Made by a program: the position numbers and the translations under genes
Part shown: positions 55,030-64,000 of the stretch, in pieces
Layout: every line of letters starts with the position of its first letter
How positions within the stretch are numbered: position 1 is the stretch's first letter
The notes under the pieces: generated by a model
What the model was told of the DNA's origin: nothing
Seen by the model: only the letters and a program-made list of their open reading frames with translations
The model's database searches: none
Origin: Timema cristinae
Taxonomy: Eukaryota; Arthropoda; Insecta; Phasmatodea; Timematidae
Assembly (NCBI GenBank): GCA_039000515.1
Contig: JBCFYV010000569.1
Coordinates: 1 to 64,000, forward strand
Reading direction: 5' to 3'
DNA: 64,000 bases

Positions 55030-58000
55030 GTATGTATACAGTTAAATTATTTTATTTTAATACACCTTACTAAAAGTAATACAAAAAGGTAAAAAGGTAA
55101 TTATTATGAAAAAACAATAACTAGATTTACTTGAATACATAACTTTATAAACATGGGGGGAGGATGGGTGGCATTGGGGTCGGTGGGTATCTCTTGAATG
55201 GACTTGGAGACCAAATGTTTCAAAGTTTTATATTTCCAGTTAACAATATAAACGGTCAAAGGATATATATTTTTGAAGGCTTAAAATAATCTCCCTAGAT
55301 TAATAAATTGACATAAATGCTTATTGCCAATATTAATTTCCCCTTAGGCTTATAGAACAGATATATTTAGACAAAAATATGTATTTCTGCCTCCATCAAT
55401 TTTGCCTTGCCTTAAACTTTGAAATTAATTTTGTCTCAAAGGAATGTCGAATTTAATTGGTATTTACATTCAGGGCTAACATATTATTAAAATGTTGGTA
55501 ATTATATTGTAATGCATGTATAATTACATTTATATCGTAAACATCACGACTTTATCTAATTGCATAGTTTATTTAATTAACATTTTGATTTGATTTTATG
55601 TTTTACAAGGTTTTGTTTTTATCTGTTGTCGTTCTAGAGGTTGTAGGATGTAAAATGGTTATCGAGACCACTTTTATAGACTAAGACACACCTCGTGTAG
55701 CTCTTAGACGCTCGAAACAATTTATTTTCATAGAAGAAATGTCCTGCCCAGATCAATGCTTGCAAAAGAAGTAATCAATCGCCTTATCAGTTGGTTAGTT
55801 TCGTCCCAATGGGTGTAATCGATAACTATTCCTATCTTCATCTTAAAGACATCATAACCCTTTTACTACTTCTCGTGGACCATATTTTTGATAATCCGTA
55901 TAAGCTTTTTTATGACACGCAACTTGAAACTCACTTTAGATTCATTTTTAAGACGGCATGAATTCATTTCATCAAGCATACTCGTAAAAGTCAAAATCCT
56001 CCTATTTGTGATGTAGAGTTTGTTTCTGAAAGTATACTAAAAAGCTAAATGAGTGTAAGTAATCATGGTATTACTGTGGAGCGAACTCCAGTAATTTCTG
56101 CTGAACAACGTGTATTTATCTACAAGAATAGCCAAGTTTACATTGTCTAATGTGGTCATATCTAAAAATTACTACAGTGGTGTAAAGATAAGAATCAAAT
56201 AGTTGTTTGTAATCTTGTAGTCGAGACTTTACTATACTTCTTAACCTTATGACACATTTTGGTATGGATTTTAATATAATCATCCTTACTATTTAAAGTT
56301 TCCGTGATTGACTTTAGGACTTTAAATGTCTCTCCCACGAGAGTATTAGATTCGTGCATCACGTAATTGTTTATATTTTCGTTTAATGATAAGACACATT
56401 TATATGATAACCTCACTGACCTCCACTAACTTGGTGCGAGTCATAAAATCATCATATAACGCTAAACCAGGTATTCAATTATGTATACAGGTTACCGTTG
56501 GATGAGATACCCAAATCAGCGGGGACATGAGGCCCACGAATAACAATAAAGGGTAGGGTGCACCGCACAGACATTCTCCCACTTTTATCTTAAAATAGAT
56601 ATGTACTAAAAAATTGTGTGATGTGTGAAACTAAATAATATATTTATACATTGTTGTAGAAACGTTACTACTAAAGATCATAAATGAAATAATATAACCA
56701 GTTACCTACCTACTCCATGGCATGAGGGCCTAGGAACATCGTTACAGAAAAATGGATAAAAGAGAAACATCTCTGTCTACCAAATATCATAGGAATCAAA
56801 TACATTTACAAAGATCTGATTAATTATGCTTAAAACTCAGAAATATTATTGGTTTTATAAAATATATTTCAAATAAAATAATTTTAGATCTAATAGCACA
56901 ACAACCTGTCCATGAAGTTATATCTTATTTTAAATAGTTGTCTATTCTCTAACTTACGAACACATTCATATAGGACTTATAGTTCAACCAACATTTGAAT
57001 AGGCTTAGGGGAAAATGGTTATAAGAAATACTCTGATTTTAGATGTAAGATAATATGATATATACTATCATTACTATCACAAAGTAGCTAAGGTTTACTT
57101 CAAGTAGATCAACTAATCACAGTAGCTTACAGCAAAAGAAGATCTAATCGTACTTTGGAAATCCTATATACATCCACTCACATACATACAAATCTGCTTA
57201 TAAATTTGCTTTTATACATTCTTCTAGTGCTTCTATAATGGATTTTACACATTTCTGGTACAAAACGACTTATTGCACAGTTCGGAATATGAAATAAACA
57301 TGATAAATATTTGTATAAATCACCAATAGCTGTAAATGTTAGAGTACATAGTATTAAATTTTATATTTTCAGGGACAGATTCTTTCATATTTGCAAAAAG
57401 AAAAATATTTTATGGATGTTTGGTTAGTAGTTTGTTGAATTGGATGTCAGACAATCTGATGAAATTACGACACGATACCGGGTCCTCAACTTTAAACTCC
57501 TCTCAAATTATACTAGATGCTTTCAAATTATTTCATTTTTTATCCAATTCCTCACCCAGCTGTTTTATATTCTTCTGCTGGCGATTTTTAAAATAGTACA
57601 CAGTTCTTAGCAAAGCAAATCTGTCACCACAGTGATTATTTCCACTAGAGCTTCCATCACTAAACCCAAAATCAGCACAAAATTCACTACTCCTGTACAA
57701 CAGCGTTTAACGCATGTCTCGGTTCGAGCTTACCCCACCAGTTTCAAACGCGTGAATCCCCAACAATTTTCTCGACCCGTAATACATACAGGATTAACTT
57801 CAGTTCTTAGTATTAGGAAATGGTTCACATTATTACATCAAGGATCATTAATTATTTAATGATGTTAATTTAAAAGTATATTTTATGTTTACAATGTTTT
57901 ATTCCAGTTTAACAATCGTTAAAATAAGTATAAGAATAGTATGTAATAATTCTTATGGTTGACTATTTCATTATCATCTGAATTAATTGTGTGGTATAAA

Positions 58001-59274
58001 TAATAAAAAAGATATTAAAGAGTATTGTTTATAAGAATTTTCAATAATCTTCTATTTATTATTTCTATTATTACCCTCTCTTCATTCTACTACGTAAGTT
58101 ATTTTTATTTAATTTAGAAACTTTTTAATGAAGTTTGTGTGTTTAGTAAGTGTAATGACCTCCTTGCCAGCACGCTCACTTTAATTTCTAGTTCCACAAG
58201 GATTATTATTAGGTGTTCTGTCTTACGACAAGTCCTTTATTCAGTGAATTTTCATTGCCAATGCGCCTTTTATTATAACTTATAATTTCAATAACCAATC
58301 TTTATATATTTGATTATTTGTTAATAAAAGATCTGATTTTGTTTGATTAGAGTATCTCGGTGATCAAGGTGTTTATAACACTAAAGTCCTAAATACTCTG
58401 TAATAAGCAAGTCTGGATGTCATTAACATGATAAATTATAATATAATTTGAGGTAATGGAACATATAATAATAACAATAATCCATATATTACATAAATAA
58501 TAATAATAATAATAAAAATTAATTGTTTTATCTAGTATGAGTGATAACGTGAATAGGAAAAATAGCTTAGAGTGGCTGTAGACCTCCGCTATTAGGTTTC
58601 GGCACGCATAATTGAGTTATCGTACAAATGACATAATAATATTATTTCTACAAAACTAACCATCGTGTGAAAAAACTAAGGGAAATAAAAGATTAAATTT
58701 GGAATATTATCTAAAACTTTTCCCCTGACAAAAACTTTCTGGTTAAAAATTAAATAGTTTCCTCGCATATTACTTTTATCAGGTCGTACAGTTTTGTTGT
58801 ATTGTTTTTAACGTATAAATAATATTATTGTATTCTAGTGTATGAGGAGTAGTGGATGGGTTTGCATCCTAGTTGACAACATAATTAGCCAATATACCTA
58901 ATTCTTGTTATTTGATAATACCGATTTTGCAAAAGAAATAGAGCAGCTAGTAAAAACTTAATAAAATAATAAAAATGAATTTGAATTAATTGTATGTAAA
59001 AAACTTTTTATACATAAAACCTATAACGAAGTTAGTAGATAGAATAACTACATACTAGTGTAATTTAACATAATACAATAACCTCAAAAGTAATAAATTA
59101 ATAAATACAATGATGAATAGTATTTTCAAATATAAAACAGTCATTAATTAATATCCAACGTTGGACTATGTAAAAAGCAGGTGAAATCTACTCGTCAAAT
59201 AACTACATGTTTATTATGAGTTATATAAAATAAAACGTAAATATTTTAGACTTTATTTCACAAACAACCTTCCT
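55030..59274. other. Gene-poor interval downstream of the exons
   Basis: Expected 3' exons of the fatty acid synthase-like gene were looked for but not recognised; they may lie beyond the window. Short frames at 56195, 57336 and 57632 show no convincing domain. An (AAT)n run lies near 58498. Confidence 0.5.
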
Positions 59275-59284
59275 AATAAAACAA

Positions 59285-59316
<32 letters not shown>

Positions 59317-59595
59317 GCACCGCGTCTTACTACCCATTCGGGTTATACGCTCTTACGCTAATGTGTAATGGTAGGGTGATTGTGAGATTAAATGGAGGAC
59401 CTACAATTTAACGTGGAATCCGAACCACGGTGGTGGCCTGACATTCCCCACATGCACAAGATGTCTTGTCAGAGGTGAAGGATGGGTTTTGGTAATCAGA
59501 TAAATCTTTGCCGGGACCGAGGATTGAACCCCGGCCGCCAGCATAGAAGTCTGACACCTTACCCCTAGACCACCAGGTCACCCAATAAAACAATA
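59275..59595 (-). mobile_element. Young tRNA-derived SINE with 12-bp target duplication
   Basis: Flanked by perfect repeats AATAAAACAATA at 59275-59286 and 59584-59595. On the minus strand it starts with an A-box-like TGGTCTAGGGGTAAGG and a B-box-like GGTTCAATCCTCGG. It continues with CCATCCTTCACCTCTGACAAG and CGGATTCCACGTTAAATTGTAGG, and ends CCCGAATGGGTAGTAAGACGCGGTGCTAATAAT. The tail is an (AAT)n repeat. An intact pol III promoter and perfect duplication indicate recent insertion. Confidence 0.93.
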
Positions 59596-60088
59596 AAGAC
59601 CGAATTACAAGTGCTGTCATTATCGTATTATATAATTAGAAAAAAAAAAGGTTATTCCTAAGAGCGTTAGAGTTCACAAGACACCGAATAAATAGACAAA
59701 TATATATTTTTCAATATTATAAGAACACGGAACTGATTGACTCAACCTATGGGTTCCATGTCAATTCAACAAGTTCCTCAACCTCACATTTTTTAATTTT
59801 TTTAAAAGTTGGCCTAGTGAATGAACCACTCGAGGTATATGCCTATGTAAAATTTCATGTCCATATCGTTTTTATTTATGAAGTTATAGAGGGGCAAAAT
59901 TTGCGATTTCGACCAATTTTGTCACCATCTTGTTAACTTTAACATTGAATATTTCAGTAACCTGGGCACCTAAAGAAGTGGTTCAAGTGTTTTTGGAAAG
60001 TTCTTGAATAGCTCTTTCATATGAGATTTTAATTGGGTGTTTTAAAAAAAGGATATAAAAAATAGTTATAATCATTATTTTGGCGGCC

Positions 60089-60225
60089 ATTTTCTCAAAA
60101 ACAGGTTTTTTTTCCTCTTCAAAAAAATATATGTTGTATATATACTATTACTTTATTAGCTATGAAACATTGGAAGATGGGACGAAAATGGGTTCAGGAG
60201 CTATGTTAGATTCAGTAAAACAGGA
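60089..60225 (+). repeat. Left inverted repeat (visible part) of the transposon
   Basis: Pairs with 63861-64000. Short frames here (60080-60310 and 63745-63957 on the other strand) are the same repeat DNA and share LYIYYYFISYETLED, so they are not independent genes. Confidence 0.85.
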
Positions 60226-60406
60226 ATTTACATTTACATTAATTTTCTTGCGTTACACAAGTTTGCTCCATTGTTCCTTGAAGTTAATTGACAAGAAAGC
60301 TAGAATGTAATTAAATGTGATATTAATTAAACCTACAAATATATTACCAGTACTAAAAATAATAAACATACATGACATTTTTTACACTTTTGGACACATA
60401 GGCACA

Positions 60407-62763
60407 TTATTTATTTCTTTTAGATGTATCCAATTGACTGTGAACAGCTGAAACTTCCTGTTTTGTCAAAACATATGTTCTACCAGTTGCGGTCAGGGGG
60501 TCAACTTTTGTAAGAACTGATGACACATGCACTACTAAAATATCAGGAACTTGTGGGTAAACAAATGATGGAGCTGGTCCATGTGGATGTAGAAAACTGA
60601 TTTTGAGTTCATCAGTGTTTTCATTTACAGAGATAACACATCCCAACCACCAGTGTCCATCATATGCGCAAGTAACAAATCCACGTATATCATCCAATTC
60701 TAGCTGTCCTTTGACTTGCGTGATACTTTCAAGTTTTGACTACTCTGCTGAAGAATAAACCTTTGTTATCAGTTTCCCTGATTGCAATGGAATGACACAG
60801 TGAAGCTTCTGTGTTCCAGGAATGTATCTAGAGTTTGCAAATATCTCCTGCAAAAATATCTTTACATTTTCGTATTCTTCTATTGTCACAAACATGAATG
60901 TCATTCCTTCTATATTGTGACGTGCCCATTCATATAACTGTCTTGGTGTCATTATTTGCTCTGCATAGGGCTTCTGTAAACTGGCTCTAGCAACAAGATG
61001 CTTTACAGTTCCCTTACACCATCCCATGTGATGTGGCAAAGAAGTGCCACTCTGCTTTGCATTCAAAGTCTTGGTGATGTAAACTCAAATTTCTAAAGTT
61101 CTTGCGATTTTTATACTGTGATGCTGCCCCATCTGAAAGATATATGATTTTTTTTCGATGGCGAAAAAGTAGTTTTAAGGAATTTGATTAGCTCTCTCTG
61201 AAATGTATTAACTGCTGTTGTATCATGCTGAAGGTGCTCTGAGATTATCACAAAACTTGCATGTTTAACAGTGTGCGGTTCTTCTGACGAGTTTAAATAA
61301 TAAATAACAAATGGATGAATTGTGGATTGTGCGTTGTTCCAATGGAACCCTTGTACTGAGTCCTGAAGAACAAATTAGTAATTTTCTGAAAAGTCACAAG
61401 CCACTAAATACTCAGCATCTTGCAAAATTTGTTCTTCTCATAAAAAAAAATTAGCATGCTCTTTAGCAATGAAAGAATGACTAAGAAGACTTTTAAGTTT
61501 TTCAAATAGGAAATCCAAGAATTTATCCAATGGTTTTGAAACAGTTTCCAAGTTAGAACGGTTCACTGTGACCCACTGCTTGTATGTTATCATGTCAACA
61601 AAATTACTGTCATAGATATTTTCAAATTTTTTGCGTAATTCACTATACCCTGGACAATATTCACAGTTTCCGAAGTAGAACTTTGGTAAAGGCGGATTAC
61701 AAATTACTCTGCATAAACAATCTTTGTAATCAGAAATTGGCATATCTTCTTCTGCAGTCAGTTCCTTGATCCTGCAGTCACTGATCATAAGCTTCACATT
61801 CTGGTGATGTGTACATACACACACATTGTGTGTACCACTTGATCCTGGGAAGACACAGTTCTTAGGTCGTAGATCAGCAAATTTGGAGAATCCCACGGTA
61901 AGATCTGGATGATTATCTTTGAACAGCATGTAAGCCTCTTTAAGAGTACATAGTAGGAGTTTTTTTTAGAACTTATGCCTGGGAGAAAAGACTTTGTTTC
62001 AATAAAAATAGATGGGAACAGGTGTCATACCTGTTCCCAACTATTTTCATTGAAACAAAGTCTTTTCTCCCAGGCATAAGTCTGCTAACAGCATCATCAC
62101 AATAAAATTGTTCAATAATGTACACATTTTCTCTAGGTAAGCTTTTCCCTGATTTTGGATTAGGTGACGACATAACACCTTTTTATTTCCCAAGCTCTCT
62201 TGCCTTTCTTGCCATGTAATTTGTTACTCCAAACGCCTGCTGAATTTTACCCAAACTCCAAATTTTAGGTAACACTGTTAGTATCTGGACCTTAATATTT
62301 CTATCTGATGTTGATGTAAACTTTGCTTTCAACTGGCTTATCATCTCACTCTCTGCACTGACACTGAATGATATTGAAGCTTCTTCGCTTGGACTCACGT
62401 GTGTAAAAATTGTACTCTTAATAGTTTCATTCACTTTCTGCAATTTCTTTGTACAGTAAATAGTTTCCGAAAGACGTTTCTTCTTGATTGGCGTACCGCC
62501 CAAAGTAACTAAACTATCATTTAATGATTTAATAGCTGTATGTTTAGTAAATGCTAGAACATCACAACTGCCTTCTGAAAAATCGGTGTTTTCTTCAGAC
62601 TGGATGTATTCAGCTTCAGACTGTTGCTTATTACGCATCTCACCAAGTAACTTACGGCACTTCCATATAACTCTGGGAAGAGTTCTCTCACCCATGGTGT
62701 AACAGATCTAAGATTCTTTCTTACATTACCATGTCCTTTGCTACTCAATGGATTACAACACAC
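60407..62763 (-). pseudogene. Transposon-borne gene of a widespread unnamed family, broken
   Basis: Pieces in order from the right: Cys-containing N-terminus (CCNPLSSKGHGNVRKNLRSV), then a frame with SDRNIKVQILTVLPKIWSL and NPKSGKSLPRENVY, MPGRKDFVS, a hairpin interruption, LKEAYMLFKDNHPDLTVGFS, NVCVCTHHQNVKLMI, and sequence near 61150 corresponding to a SDGAASQYKN block. Next come WCKGTVKHLVARASLQKPY, and last the C-terminal GHWWLGCVISVNENTDEL and SFLHPHGPAPSF. I know this arrangement as a recurrent uncharacterised protein in arthropod, cnidarian and mollusc genomes. Position inside inverted repeats suggests a transposase, but the catalytic residues are not established. At least four frame breaks are present. 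Confidence 0.7.
61971..62080. repeat. 110-bp near-perfect hairpin inside the gene
   Basis: ACTTATGCCTGGGAGAAAAG... is followed about 8 bp after its end by its own inverse, ending ...CTTTTCTCCCAGGCATAAGT. Each arm is about 50 bp with two mismatches. One arm is the coding MPGRKDFVS segment, the other its inverted copy, and the gene frame is broken there. Confidence 0.95.
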
Positions 62764-63340
62764 AATAGAAAATTTACTCAGTTTTCTGTGTCACTTTTTA
62801 ACACATAAAATATGTTTTGTACTTAAGACTGACAAAAACTACTTTATAAAAATTAAGCATATATAAACACAAGGGATGTATGATTATTCTATTTAAAACT
62901 TCAAATAGCAAGTTCTAATAAGATTGAATAGTAATTAGTGTTGTAAATCTCTTTTAAGAACTGGTGGCTGTAGACCTGTTAGCCAAGTGGGTAGGCGGGG
63001 ATTATCTCTATGATGAGTTAAAAATAGCCTTGTCCTTTGCACTATATTAGAGGGAAGGGGTGGAATTCCAATGCCAAGATATCACACACGTATTTGTTAC
63101 TCACCAAAGGGGAAAAACGGAAGGGGGAGTTTAAGCTGAAACAATGGGAGTCAGTGACTCATTGTCTTTGTGCTATCAACAGTTATTTGTTATGTTCAGG
63201 TAATTTAGCGATAGAGATTCTAAATACAATACCCTCCTTTATGCTGCATGGAATGAGGGTTGGGGAGAGTGAGTAGCTCAACACTTCAGTCAGTTGTTGG
63301 TTAGTCAGCTAAAGAGAAGATATTAAAGGGGTGTCACACC
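62764..63340. other. No gene seen
   Basis: Sequence between the gene start and the minisatellite; no domain or clear repeat. Confidence 0.5.
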
Positions 63341-63344
63341 TTGT

Positions 63345-63750
63345 GTCAAAATAACATGTTAGGGGTTTCAAACCTATAGAAAATTTTAGGGGGTTAAAGC
63401 CTTGAAAATACTTAAAGTGTTTAAAGCCTGGAGAACATTTAAGGTGTTTGAAGCCTGTATAACATTCAATGGGTTTGAAATCTGGAGAACATTTCCATTT
63501 TAAGGGATTTGAAGCTTGGAGAATACTTAAGGGGTTTGAAGCCTGGAGAACATGGGGGGGGGGGGGGGGGGGCGGGGGGGAGGCTGGAGAATATTTAAGG
63601 GGTTTGAAGCTTGGATAACATTTAAGAGGTTTGAAGCCTGGGGAACATTTAGGGGTTTAAAGCCTAGAGAACATTTAATGGGTTTGAAGCTTGGAGAACA
63701 TTTAAGAGGTTTGAAGTCTGGAGAACATTTAAGGGATTTAAGGCCTATGA
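63345..63750 (+). repeat. Minisatellite, about 30-bp unit, roughly 13 copies
   Basis: The unit is close to AAGGGGTTTGAAGCCTGGAGAACATTT. A long G run at about 63555-63580 interrupts it. The 81-aa frame through it (10-residue repeats such as GLKPREHLM) is a by-product. It lies just inside the right inverted repeat of the transposon. Confidence 0.92.
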
Positions 63751-63860
63751 CATGTATGGCGTGGTCTTGGGAACATATGAAGTATGACGTAAACTAGGCA
63801 AAGGAGTGAGAAATTTGACGTGGCGTTGGTAATCCCATATCACAGTGGAAAGGTAGGTGG

Positions 63861-64000
63861 AACCCTTTTTTACTGAATCTAACATAACTCCTGAACCCAT
63901 TTTCATTTCATCTTCCAATGTTTCATAGCTAATAAAGTAATAGTATATATACAACATATATTTTTTTGAAGAGAAAAAAAAAACCGTTTTTGAGAAAATG
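63861..64000 (-). repeat. Right inverted repeat (visible part) of the transposon
   Basis: Inverse of 60089-60225; continues past the window end. Confidence 0.85.

Larger units (their letters stand above)
60089..64000 (-). mobile_element. DNA transposon with inverted ends, cut by the window edge
   Basis: 60089-60225 matches the inverse of 63861-64000 at about 95 percent (CATTTTCTCAAAAAC and TATGTTGTATATATACTATTAC are shared). Between them lies a gene of an unnamed family. The outer end on the right is beyond the window, so the left repeat probably extends left of 60089, into the sequence from about 59700. The class is not assigned. Confidence 0.75.

Noticed and set aside
57336..57596. Frame after TTTTCAG with AKRKIF, possible next fatty acid synthase exon
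   Set aside because: The acceptor and phase fit, but beyond a few residues the sequence does not follow the ketoacyl synthase family and no donor is evident.
57632..57859. 75-aa frame resembling a Tc1-type transposase piece
   Set aside because: The likeness is limited to scattered residues; no DDE motif or inverted ends nearby.
60080..60310. 76-aa frame similar to one at 63745-63957
   Set aside because: Both are the transposon inverted repeat read on opposite strands.

Overview
The window looks like a piece of a large, AT-rich, repeat-dense invertebrate nuclear genome, most likely an arthropod. The signs are spliced genes with GT-AG introns, tRNA-derived SINEs, BEL/Pao and errantivirus-like Gypsy retrotransposons, many ATT microsatellites, and exons that read like an arthropod-type fatty acid synthase. 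There is no bacterial-style gene organisation. Nearly all recognisable coding sequence belongs to mobile elements, and most of it is broken.

Layout. 1-5.85 kb is gene-free DNA with a degenerate tandem repeat and a SINE. 5.85-10.86 kb is a complete-ended BEL/Pao retrotransposon with near-identical 224-bp LTRs and a perfect 5-bp target duplication (CTCGT); its RNase H region is deleted. 11.46-17.26 kb is a decayed Ty3/Gypsy element with gag, protease, RT, the integrase C-terminus and an env-like gene; about 540 bp of GC-rich foreign sequence replaces the RNase H and integrase core. 19.4-20.26 kb is a 33-bp minisatellite. About 20.53-34.31 kb is bounded by inverted repeats of roughly 0.45-0.64 kb that begin AGTAGT/AGAAGT. 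It holds small unfamiliar genes, duplicated modules, a dUTPase-like fragment, a satellite, an exon split by a 1.1-kb insertion with a 14-bp duplication, and a nest of SINE pieces. I cannot assign it to a named class.

34.82-51.53 kb is a Maverick/Polinton with 354-385-bp terminal inverted repeats and a 5-of-6 matching target duplication (GATAGG/GATAGT). On the minus strand it carries protein-primed DNA polymerase B, dUTPase, packaging ATPase, integrase, double-jelly-roll major capsid protein, a minor capsid/penton-like protein, an adenovirus-type cysteine protease and several conserved small Polinton proteins; one gene is on the plus strand. The integrase and the protease frame are open; most others have frameshifts or stops. 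The element lies in an intron of a host fatty acid synthase-like gene, 174 bp upstream of an exon.

51.7-55.03 kb holds three consecutive phase-1 exons of that gene (ketoacyl-synthase domain). The active-site cysteine position is glutamate. A hAT transposase fragment sits in the second intron visible here. 55-59.3 kb is gene-poor. 59.29-59.58 kb is a young SINE with a perfect 12-bp target duplication. From about 60.1 kb to the window end is a DNA transposon with matching inverted ends and a gene of a widespread but unnamed invertebrate family; that gene is broken by frameshifts and by a 110-bp hairpin.

All calls are from reading the sequence and recalling families; no database search was run.
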